Below are positions 13,674 to 23,000 of a DNA stretch of 26,529 nt, one piece after another (the stretch's first letter is position 1; each line of letters opens with the position of its first letter). Origin of the DNA: Clostridiaceae bacterium (GTDB taxonomy: Bacteria; Bacillota; Clostridia; Saccharofermentanales; DTU023). The position numbers were made by a program, and so were the translations under genes. The notes below the pieces were generated by a model, which was not told where the DNA came from, ran no database searches, and was given only the letters and a program-made list of their open reading frames with translations. The DNA lies in contig JAAZMK010000066.1 of assembly GCA_012798865.1 (NCBI GenBank), positions 1 to 26,529 of the forward strand, read 5' to 3'.

Positions 13674-16600
13674 ATGACAGCACGTATTTTCGACATCGTC
13701 TATTCCGAAGACTATGACTTGCTTGTCGATCATGTCTTCGAGCGGATGGAACGTCGACTTGAATTCCAACCCGATCAGCGCGCTTTTCTAATTGTTCCTG
13801 AGCCGATGAAGGCAGATATGGAGCGACATTTTATCACGAGGACGCATATAGGCGGCATCATGTTGACGGAGATATTATCGTTTCGCCGATTAGCGACAAG
13901 ACTTTTCTCAGAGTCCGGCATCCCCACTCCCGAACCCCTATCAAGCGCCGGCAAGGCGATCCTCGCACAGAAGATTCTTCTTGATCCGGAGATGCCTTTC
14001 AGAACATTCAAACGGATGGCGGGTCAGCCGCGCTATGCCGCGGAGCTCGTCCGGATTCTTGGAGATTTCCAGCGGTACGAGATATCCTCGGATGACTTGC
14101 TTCAGATCGAATCACAAAACCGAGCGACACTTGACAAGTTCCATGATTTCGCCCTTCTGAAAAATGCACTTGAAGGGGAAATAGCACAGCGACGATTAGG
14201 CGATCCCGACTGCACCTTGACAAATCTCGCCTCGCTGCTTATGTCTTCTCCGTTGCCGCAAAGGCTGGGTTTTCTGGCTAAAACGCATATCTGGGTTGTC
14301 GGCTTCGGAGCCGATCGCCAATTCACTTCACAAGAAATGAAGGTTCTCCGCGGTTTGGCATCGCGTGTCTCCGGCATAACATTCACAGTAACGGCCGACT
14401 ACCCCGGCGGCAATCAAGGCGCCCTCGCCTTTCAGCACGGTCGTGCGACGATTGACACTCTAATGCGCGTATTCCCGGGTGTTCGAATCGACCGCGCCGC
14501 TTCTCGGTCTATCGAGAAGACGACAAAATCTCTTCCGGGAAATGATGTAAAAGCGACGACCGATGTAAAGCGCGACATCCAGCTTGTCGAAGCGATCAAC
14601 GTACACGAAGAAGCGCGCTACTGCGCCGGGATAATTAGAGAACTTTTGTTAGGCGGACAATTCCGACGACGCGATATTGGTGTCGCGCTCTGCGACAATC
14701 GGTCAATGCCCAATATCATAGAGACGACTCTTGCGGAATACGGGGTCGACGCATGGGTTGATACGAGAAAACCTCTCTCGCAAAGTTCCTTTGCGCGCAC
14801 TTTTACGGCATTTTTGTCGCTTTGTTCCTATGATTTTTCCTTCGATCAGCTGATGGAATATTACCGTAGCGGGTTGTCGCCACTTTCGGATAACGTGATC
14901 GACTCTTTCGAGAATGCGGCACTTGCGCTCGGCTGGACGACAGCGCGCGATTTCCGTGAACTCGCAGCGTCTCCCGCCCTGCTCGATGACGTACTGTCAA
15001 ATCGATTCAAGGGAAACGCCTATGAGCGAAGCGCCGTTCGGGCAGCGTTAAAGGATGTCTTCCACCTCCTTACCTTCACTTCACAAATGCGCGGGCTTAG
15101 AAACGGGTACGACAAGAGTGATTTGCTTCTCGATTTTCTATTTAGCGGACAATACAATTCACCCGCAGAGCGTGTCAAGCGGAGAACTGACTCTCTTGTG
15201 GAACAGAAGCGCCAAGATAGTGCCACGCTGCTCGTCTCCTCATGGAATGCGACGGTCGATCTCTTGAGGGAATGTCGAGAACTCCTGGGAAAGACTCGTA
15301 TCTCACAGGATCATTACACGCAACTTTTGCTTGCCGGGCTTGAAGGGCTTGTCCTCCCGGCAGTACCGCTGGGCGCCGACCACGTGCGGGTCGGTTCACT
15401 CAAAGCGATGGCGACGTGGCCGTGTCGTGTTCTCTTTATCTTGGGCGCGACGGCAGCAGCGTTTCCACCTGAGAACAAACAGCAAGGTTACTTGCGCGAT
15501 GAGGAGCGTGAACTTCTATCGGAAGAGACTCATAAGCCATTTCCTAATCTGCAAAAAGACGACCCCGCCTCGCAAGCATGGCTCGTCCATATGCTGTTGT
15601 CTCGACCGACGCACACACTCTACGTCTCAGTGCCAATGATCGGCGAAGACGGACAATCGTACGTGTTCGACAACCTAAAGGTTATGCCGTCGAAAAATGG
15701 CGAAGGCTTAAAAGATCAAAAGCCGGAAAACCTCAGCACCGTCATGGAACCCGGTCGAGTACCCGACGTACGGTGGAATGCCTTGCAGGCGGCTCAGCGC
15801 ATCATGCGCTGGAATTCGAAAGCACCTCCGGCTTGGAGAGCGGCTGTCAATCGGGCAGTCGATCGAGAGGGGAAGACTGATCGTCCATTACTGGCACTCG
15901 CCGATACGATAGCCGAAGACACCATGCTTCCGCCTGAACTCGCCAGCGATATTCTCCTATCGGTTGATGGTGTCAGCATATCCCTGTTGCAAAGATACAA
16001 CACTTGCCCCTTCCTCTACTTCGCGGAATATGTCGCCGGTGCGAAAGAACGCGTCAAAGCAGAAGATAGACCGAATATGCAAGGCACACTGCTGCACCGC
16101 CTTGTGGAGCTTGCGACAAGAGATCTGAAAGATCGTCTACAACACGCGGACACAACAGAGAAGATCAACGAAATGACCGCTCTCTGGCGCCGGGACGTGG
16201 AATCGACAGATTATATGCGGAGACTCTACAATACCGCAACGGAAGACCGTGGTCTTGGCTGGTACGCGCTGCCGTCCTCATCGGGAAGCATTGGTGAAAG
16301 GTTGCGGATTTTTGCCGGGGAGACAATTCAAGCGATCGCTGATTTTGGTCAAGAGGATGGGTACTCACCGCGCTTTTCAGAGTGGTACTTCCCAAACGAC
16401 GACGCACGACCGTACCTCCTGCGCGTCGGCGATTATAGTTTTATTCTGCGCGGATTTGTCGACCGTATAGAAGAAAATCCCGCAAACAAAGCGCGTATTT
16501 TCGATTTTAAGAGAACAAGCAAAGATTTTTCGTGGGCAGATCTCTATGACGGCACAGATATCCAGCTCCCGCTCTACAAGCTTGCTTTCGAGACAGCATT

Positions 16601-16994
16601 CCATGAAAAAAAAGTTGACGAACTCTATTTCTGCGGCTTTGAGAGACCAGATTTGAAAATTTCAAACGCATATAGCAAAACCTCGGTTGAAAAGAACAAA
16701 GTCAGAGAACACCTCGAAAACCAAAAGAAGAAATGGGAACCGGGTGACGTTGAACTAGCCGCCCAATTAGCTGTAAAGAAAGCTGGTGAGACAATCGGCA
16801 ATATCCTTGCAGGAGCATTTCCCGCCAGACCGACCATCCGCGGTACCGATAAACCGCCCTGTGACTACTGTAATTGGCGCGCTGCATGCGGATATGATGA
16901 TCGCCTCGAGCGAAACAAGCCGTTGCCTAAAATTAGCGATGAGAATATAAAGATAGACATCCTTCAAGAAATCACAGACAAAACAGAATACTAA
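13674..16994 (+). CDS. addB: ATP-dependent helicase/nuclease subunit B (AddB/RexB)
   Basis: AddB is the second subunit of the AddAB recombination nuclease that processes double-strand breaks. The 1106-residue protein has an inactivated helicase-like body and a C-terminal RecB-type nuclease: LLRVGDYSFILRGFVDRIEE, then DFKRT (D944, K946), then DIQLPLYKLAFE. The iron-sulfur cluster cysteines flank the nuclease: C778 in RYNTCPFLYFAEYV, and C1063, C1066, C1072 in CDYCNWRAAC. The N-terminus (RIFDIVYSEDYDLLVDHVF) lacks the Walker A loop of B. subtilis AddB and looks more like lactic-acid-bacterial RexB. I chose the ATG at 13674, 13 bp after selB; an upstream frame start at 13584 lies inside selB. 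The ribosome binding site is weak. addA is 3 kb downstream. Confidence 0.9.
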   Translation: MTARIFDIVYSEDYDLLVDHVFERMERRLEFQPDQRAFLIVPEPMKADMERHFITRTHIGGIMLTEILSFRRLATRLFSESGIPTPEPLSSAGKAILAQKILLDPEMPFRTFKRMAGQPRYAAELVRILGDFQRYEISSDDLLQIESQNRATLDKFHDFALLKNALEGEIAQRRLGDPDCTLTNLASLLMSSPLPQRLGFLAKTHIWVVGFGADRQFTSQEMKVLRGLASRVSGITFTVTADYPGGNQGALAFQHGRATIDTLMRVFPGVRIDRAASRSIEKTTKSLPGNDVKATTDVKRDIQLVEAINVHEEARYCAGIIRELLLGGQFRRRDIGVALCDNRSMPNIIETTLAEYGVDAWVDTRKPLSQSSFARTFTAFLSLCSYDFSFDQLMEYYRSGLSPLSDNVIDSFENAALALGWTTARDFRELAASPALLDDVLSNRFKGNAYERSAVRAALKDVFHLLTFTSQMRGLRNGYDKSDLLLDFLFSGQYNSPAERVKRRTDSLVEQKRQDSATLLVSSWNATVDLLRECRELLGKTRISQDHYTQLLLAGLEGLVLPAVPLGADHVRVGSLKAMATWPCRVLFILGATAAAFPPENKQQGYLRDEERELLSEETHKPFPNLQKDDPASQAWLVHMLLSRPTHTLYVSVPMIGEDGQSYVFDNLKVMPSKNGEGLKDQKPENLSTVMEPGRVPDVRWNALQAAQRIMRWNSKAPPAWRAAVNRAVDREGKTDRPLLALADTIAEDTMLPPELASDILLSVDGVSISLLQRYNTCPFLYFAEYVAGAKERVKAEDRPNMQGTLLHRLVELATRDLKDRLQHADTTEKINEMTALWRRDVESTDYMRRLYNTATEDRGLGWYALPSSSGSIGERLRIFAGETIQAIADFGQEDGYSPRFSEWYFPNDDARPYLLRVGDYSFILRGFVDRIEENPANKARIFDFKRTSKDFSWADLYDGTDIQLPLYKLAFETAFHEKKVDELYFCGFERPDLKISNAYSKTSVEKNKVREHLENQKKKWEPGDVELAAQLAVKKAGETIGNILAGAFPARPTIRGTDKPPCDYCNWRAACGYDDRLERNKPLPKISDENIKIDILQEITDKTEY

Positions 16995-17072
16995 AGATTC
17001 CATAAAGACCGGCATAAAGTTGCCGACACAGAACTTCAAGAAAGATCACGTATCATCAAAAAGCCAACTTCG

Positions 17073-19709
17073 CTACGGCGTCGTTGTCGTCTGTTCGGCT
17101 TCGCTTTCCGTCGTGGTAGTCGTCGGCAGATGTGGTTTCTCAGTTGTGGACCACGGATTCTCTTTCATCCATTCGCGGTACGGTTGTCTTGTCTGTTCCC
17201 AAACTTCCGCTGGCATCAGGTCGCGGTAATAGTCTGAGTCGATGATGAGCTTCGCCGTCTCGAACCTGATTCTGACTTCTCGATTGATCCGACCGACGTA
17301 TGTTTCTTCATCCTCGTCAAGTGTCTGCCCCTCATGCAGCGTGAAAGTATTTGTCTTAGCATCGTACTTACCGTAGTCTGAGATCCAACTTCTGCCGTTA
17401 AAAATCACGAGCGCTTCATGATCCGAGAGAATATCCCTTCCGGAAAGCATACGCGAGTCGTACGGGAGCCCCATATAGTTATAGACCGTCGGCAACAAAT
17501 CGAGGCTGCTGCAATATTTCTCGATCACTTCCGGTTCGATCCCGTCGTGGTAGAAGAACGCGGCGCTCTCATAGACGCCGAACGTTTCATCAAGCTTTTT
17601 CCCCGCCAAGGCATCGTAATTGTCCTTATCCATCGCATACGGATAATGGTCGGGATTGACGACGATGAGAGTCCTGTCGGCGATGCCCGCATCTCGGAGC
17701 TGTTGGAGCAGATACTCTAACGCCAACTCCAAGTCGTAATTAGCCGCCATATAACAGATTGCCTCTTCCGGAAGATCGAGATGTTTAAAGACGTGATAAT
17801 GGCGCGATGCCATCATGTTGCCGATTCGCGTGTAGGCGCTGTGACCGCTGACCGTCAGATAATAGATGTGGAACGGCTCTTTATTGATAAATTCCGGAAT
17901 CGTCTTTTCCATCATTTCCAAATCGGACTCGGGCCACGTTTTTCTCACGGTCAGACCGTTCCCCAAACCTCTGTACAGATAGCCGAGGTTAGGATGGGAA
18001 AGGTGACGCTTATAATAAGTCCACGTGTGATTATGCCAAGCATACGTCGTGTAATCGAGTCGATTGAGCAAGTTGCCCGGCGCCTGGGCGAGATCGTTCT
18101 TATGTGCCTCTGTTAAAGTCCACACACCTTGCTTCGGAATCATACCGCATATGCCCGCGTACTCGCCATCGAGAGTCGATACGGTCCAGACAGGGTTATA
18201 GAAGTTTTTGAAGTGAATGCCTTCATGCCACATTTTCCACAGGGTCGGCGTGAGCTCGGGATGCATCGCATAACGCGAAAAACTCTCCGCTGTAATAAAG
18301 ATGAGATTGAAGCCTTTGCCTCTTCCTGTGTATTCATTCGTGTACGTCGGGATCGTCCGCGAGAAAACAGTGTCCAAATAGCGGAGCATGTCGGCACGCG
18401 TCTTCCCGGATAAAACGGCGGGCGCATCATCGTCAGGCTTATTTTCACCGAGTCTTTTCTCGAAATCGACAGGCAAGACTTGGGGCAAGCGCTCAATGAC
18501 GATCGGCGGGTCGGTTTCGGACGGATCGGATGAAGGATCGGGAAGTTCGGAAGGCTCTGTCGATTCAATAGGATCCGGCAAGAGATCGGGGGTGAGCGGC
18601 GCTGAACGAGGAAAAATGAGATGACTGACATCGACACCCATAGCGGTCAGAAGGCCGAATTGATTCGCCCCCGTCAAGATCTCATTCTCGTAAAAGAAGT
18701 TCTGCCAAGGACTATTGTACGTACGGTTAAATGCCATGCTCGCGATCGAGATGCCGAACATCACGACCGCAAGCGCGATACAGATCAAAGAGTCGCGAAT
18801 ACGAACCGCGGACGCTAAACATGCAGCAAAAAAACGTTTGCGGAAATAAGCAAAATACGCGATCAACGGTATTAACGATACGAGAATCCACGGCAGATTG
18901 CGCAAAATCTTAAGCATAATGTCGGCAAGGAATTGCGCGACCTGTCCGCCGTGTCCAATCGAATAAAAGACGAAAAAAGTCCTGAAAAAGCGGTAATAAA
19001 TCAGCTGCGCACTATAAATGAACGGCAAAAAGAACAACGCGACAACAAGGAACACGCCGCGTCCTCGCCGCGGGAAGAGGCTGACGATTCCGGCGGCGAA
19101 AAGAGAATTGGAAATGATAAAGAGCGTCGAATGGAGAATGCCGATGCTAAAGAAATTGGAGCTCGTCGTAACACGAATAATGAACTCACACAAAAAATGT
19201 TGAGCGAAAAACAGCAAGGCGAACTTCGTCATACATGCAAAACGTTCGCTCATGGCGTGACTTTTGATCTTTAGCCATACTTTCGCCAACCAGAACGTGC
19301 TCGCTTTCGACCGATCTTCTTCATCAGACGGTGTTTGTTTCTCAGTTTCTATACCTTGAAAGGAACGCTTAAGAATATTCTTTTTCCAAGGCGTAAGCAG
19401 GAACTTGGCGTTCGGTTTTTCGTTTGGCGCCGTGTCTGCCTGAACTTCACCGTTCATAGGTGCCGCCTCCGCAGGAGCTTCACCGTTCATGCGAAGATTC
19501 GGGCGGCGAACTTGCAGGCTTCTATCGGAATTGTTCGATTGCCTATTTGACGATGCCTCCCCTTTATGCTCCGCATGAGTTGACAAGCTTGAAATCAGAA
19601 CCCAACGATCGTCAAAATCAGCGTCGACGTCGTCTTCGTGGCGTTGTTGCCTATCATCTCCTGAACACAACTCTTCTGATTCAGGTATATTGTCTTTTTC
19701 CTCTCGCAT
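17073..19709 (-). CDS. LtaS-like membrane sulfatase (phosphoglycerol transferase/alkaline phosphatase superfamily)
   Basis: This 878-residue protein has a hydrophilic N-terminal tail (1-155) with an 11-residue duplication, five or six membrane segments (about 155-370), a proline/glutamate-rich linker (385-420) and an extracellular sulfatase-fold domain (about 465-800). Catalytic landmarks match lipoteichoic acid synthase-type enzymes: E475 in FITAESFSRY, the nucleophile candidate T512 in TVSTLDGEYAGICG, and D687/H688 in VVNPDHYPY. The family transfers phosphoglycerol or phosphoethanolamine to wall or lipid glycans; which one cannot be read here. The C-terminus is a Thr-rich tail (PTTTTTESEAEQTTTTP) like the amidase linker. 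A run of six G lies nine bases before the ATG. It is transcribed alone, divergent from addA. Confidence 0.85.
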   Translation of the reverse strand: MREEKDNIPESEELCSGDDRQQRHEDDVDADFDDRWVLISSLSTHAEHKGEASSNRQSNNSDRSLQVRRPNLRMNGEAPAEAAPMNGEVQADTAPNEKPNAKFLLTPWKKNILKRSFQGIETEKQTPSDEEDRSKASTFWLAKVWLKIKSHAMSERFACMTKFALLFFAQHFLCEFIIRVTTSSNFFSIGILHSTLFIISNSLFAAGIVSLFPRRGRGVFLVVALFFLPFIYSAQLIYYRFFRTFFVFYSIGHGGQVAQFLADIMLKILRNLPWILVSLIPLIAYFAYFRKRFFAACLASAVRIRDSLICIALAVVMFGISIASMAFNRTYNSPWQNFFYENEILTGANQFGLLTAMGVDVSHLIFPRSAPLTPDLLPDPIESTEPSELPDPSSDPSETDPPIVIERLPQVLPVDFEKRLGENKPDDDAPAVLSGKTRADMLRYLDTVFSRTIPTYTNEYTGRGKGFNLIFITAESFSRYAMHPELTPTLWKMWHEGIHFKNFYNPVWTVSTLDGEYAGICGMIPKQGVWTLTEAHKNDLAQAPGNLLNRLDYTTYAWHNHTWTYYKRHLSHPNLGYLYRGLGNGLTVRKTWPESDLEMMEKTIPEFINKEPFHIYYLTVSGHSAYTRIGNMMASRHYHVFKHLDLPEEAICYMAANYDLELALEYLLQQLRDAGIADRTLIVVNPDHYPYAMDKDNYDALAGKKLDETFGVYESAAFFYHDGIEPEVIEKYCSSLDLLPTVYNYMGLPYDSRMLSGRDILSDHEALVIFNGRSWISDYGKYDAKTNTFTLHEGQTLDEDEETYVGRINREVRIRFETAKLIIDSDYYRDLMPAEVWEQTRQPYREWMKENPWSTTEKPHLPTTTTTESEAEQTTTTP
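19425..19490 (-). repeat. 33-bp tandem duplication within the sulfatase N-terminal tail
   Basis: Two adjacent 33-bp units encode MNGEAPAEAAP (19490-19458) and MNGEVQADTAP (19457-19425). The tail is disordered-looking and lies on the cytoplasmic side by prediction. Confidence 0.6.
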
Positions 19710-20062
19710 GAGAGACTACCCCCCTATGCTCGACAGCGACAGCGATCGCGATCGTGCACGAGCACCTCTATCGCCCCTTATATACAGAAATGGGCACTTG
19801 ATTATCATAGCATAATCACGTTGATCGCCCAATGTTGTCTTCATGCCTCCCCGAAGCACATGCACATTTCCGAACTGTGTACGAGTATGCTCGCTTTGCA
19901 TTTTATCTAGCATGAATCATATCACGAGTCCGCGACTGTCAGTGACATTCAAGGTAGAATGAGAGAAAAGATAAAAGTGAGTAGACTGCGAATGCGCATA
20001 TCCGCCCCGCACGATGAACCCTTAGGCATACGGAGAATTGAAGAGAGGAGTACCGAGACACC
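19710..20062. other. Divergent intergenic region between the sulfatase gene and addA
   Basis: This 353-bp gap holds a probable sulfatase promoter (listed separately) and a 12-bp palindrome CGATCGCGATCG at 19743-19754 in the sulfatase leader. For addA, TTGCAT (19896-19901) with TATCAC 18 bp later, or a lone TAGAAT at 19955-19960, are only weak candidates. An open frame at 19716-19913 on the minus strand overlaps the promoter and shows no protein-like features, so I do not call it. No SOS box is recognised. Confidence 0.5.
19804..19832 (-). promoter_or_regulatory. Probable promoter of the LtaS-like sulfatase gene
   Basis: On the minus strand TTGGGC (19832-19827), a 17-bp spacer and TATGAT (19809-19804) fit a housekeeping promoter. 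It gives a leader of about 90 nt. Confidence 0.55.
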
Positions 20063-23000
20063 ATGACAACTATCGATTGGACGAATGCACAAAAACATGC
20101 AATTCAATTCGACAAGCCTGAACGGTTGCTTATTTCAGCCGCGGCGGGCTCGGGGAAAACAGCCGTTTTGACTGAGCGCATTACAGTCCGTGCGTTGAAT
20201 AATATCGTGAAACCTTCCCGACTCCTCGTCGTGACGTTTACGGAACTTGCGGCGAATAGCATGAAAGCTAAAATCATGTCAAGTTTTCGGAAATTGCGCG
20301 ATTCCGCTCAAGATGCAGACGAACGCGAGCGCATCGATCGTTTAATTCGCGAACTCCCGCTTGCCCGAATTTCAACGATTCACTCCTTTTGCAACCACAT
20401 TCTCTCTTCTTATCTGGCGGAATTCACGGACAAAGAGGGCAAACCATACCTAGAGCCCGGATATGGAGTCTTGCAGGGCTCGGAAGAACAAGATCTCTGT
20501 GATGAGGCAGTCGACACGGTTCTGTCAACTCTCTATGCCGAACTCGACCGATTAGAGCAACACGAGACCGGACAACGAACCGCGAGTCTCGACTCAACTA
20601 TTTCAAGTCGACCCGGCACAAAATGCAACACGGACGAGGATGAGTGCGACTATTGCGCGACCGTCCCTCGCGGCATACCTGACCTTTCCGACGGAATTAC
20701 ACCTTTCGTACTCGGAGGACGTGATTGCTCCTACGCGGACTGGCTGCGCGACTTCAAAGCGACCTCCCTCGCCTATGCCCCTAAACTGAGCGACAAGCCT
20801 CTTCGCGAAGCGATCGTGCGTATGTTGGAGCAACTGCGCAGTTTGCCGTATTATAGGCGCCTGATTGCAGACGCGTACGAGACATACGCTACCGAAGTTG
20901 CATCCTTCCCGAACGGCATCATGAACCAATACTGGTGGGAACTTTTCGAGACGACGTTAGAAACGGCAACGTCTGCGCTTGAAGAGCTGCAAAACACAAG
21001 CCACTACAGCAGAATATTTGATGAATTGGAAAAGTGGAGGAAGGCGGGAGAGACCGGAAAGAAAGACCATCTGATCAATCTCGCAGAGGCGACAGAGGAA
21101 ATGGAACGTGTCGTCGCTGCTCTTGAGCAAGCCTCCGGGCGATCAAAAGAGCGCTGGGACGAAATTGTCCGTATCGGACAGACATTACCCGAGCTCATAC
21201 TCCCCAATATGACCCATCTTAACTCGACAAATAGAGAAGTCATAGACAAAAATGACTATCTGGAACAATTTTTCAGTGAAGTTTTCCCTCTCGCCGCACT
21301 CATCTCGGATAAAGTCAACCATGATACTGATCGAAACAAGCGATATCTCTCACAGCATCCTTCTGTTTTTACAGTATTCTCAGAATCAGTCCTAGCCGGG
21401 GCTGGTCCGGTCGCCCGATTCCTAGAAGTGACGCTTCTCGTCGACAATGAGTACCAGAGGAAAAGGTTCGAACAAAATACTGCCCTCTATAGCGACTTTG
21501 AGCATAGCGTGCTCGCAATCCTAGAGAAAGATGAAATCCGCGAAAGCATCAGCCAGCTGTACGATGAGATCTATATTGACGAATACCAAGATACAAGCAG
21601 CATACAGGATGCCATCATTTCCGCCATCGACCGTAAAAATGTATTCATGGTCGGAGATATCAAACAGAGCATTTACCGCTTCCGCTATGCGAATCCTCAA
21701 TTGTTCTCAGCACGCGTCAATAAGTCTCAGGTAATCGATCATGATCAACCCTTTGTTCCGCCACTTTCAAGCAATCAGCTCGGTTATCTCATTCTTATGA
21801 ATCGAAACTTTAGAAGCCGCCCCGGCATCATCGAATTTGTCAATGATTTCTTCAGCGCTTTTTTGACGGAGTCGGTCGGAGAGATCGAGTACGACGAGAC
21901 GCAGATGTTCGAGGTCCATCGCTCCCGCGCTGAGCAAACGGAAGAACTGAATCCTCGTCACTTTCCCGAAGTCATGTGGGAAATCGCAACAAATTGCGAC
22001 GAACTCGCTGGCGTCGGTACACAAGCGCAGAGCGAGGAATCCTCGTCTGATTCCCTCCCTTCGCAACTGCCCGGCAAACTGTCCAAAATTGAAAGAGAAG
22101 CTTTCATTGCGGCGCGCGTGATCGGCGAATTGCTGACCGCGGGCGCAAAACCCGAAACGATTGCTGTTCTGCTCCGCACCAACGAGCATTGCCGACAATT
22201 TGAAGAAGTGTTAAGCGCATACGGCATCCCCGTCGCGAGCCGCTCGGGGCGAATTTTCCCGGACAATCTCGTCAGCCGTCAGATAGAAGCCCTGCTCGCA
22301 GTCCTTGACAACCCTCGACAGGATATTCCTCTACTCTCCACCATGGTCGGACCTTTCGCTCCGAATCCGTTCACAAGCGAGGAGCTGGCACGCATAGGAC
22401 AGACGACATTCGATTTCATCGAAGATGAAGAGGGAAACGACAAGTCGTCAACAAGCGGACATCGGAAAGTCACCGGTTTCTTCCATGACCGTCTGCGGTA
22501 CTTTTGCAAAAGCAATCCCTTTTCGGACATTGCAAAAAAGATGAAACTATTCGATGCGAGGATGAAACGGTGGAGAATGCTGGCGACTGAGCTCAATGCA
22601 CGCGAGCTGCTCGACACCATTTTTCTCGAGTCGGATTATGTGCCCTACATCTCGCGCGGCGACCTTGGGGCGAGTCATTATAAAGAACTGGAGCAATTAG
22701 TTGCGCTATTTGAGTCTCCTGACCGACCGCACAACTTCGGCGTGCGCTCCATGCTCGCTCAGCTCCAAAAAGCACTTGGTCAACCATTTATAGATGACAA
22801 GGAATCGTCAAAGACCCTCGTGGAGGGAGCCGTCCACGTTCTGACGCGACACAGCAGCAAAGGGCTTGAGTGGGATTACGTCCTGCTGGGCGGACTTGAT
22901 TCGGGTGGGGGAGGCGCTTCAAGCAAAAACTGGGTATCCTACTCGGAACAAAACGGAATATCGGGCTACTCGATCGTTAACGGCGGAATGACGGTTTACA

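Noticed and set aside
19716..19913. 65-codon minus-strand frame upstream of the sulfatase gene
   Set aside because: It overlaps the probable sulfatase promoter, has an Arg/Ser low-complexity end and no convincing ribosome binding site.
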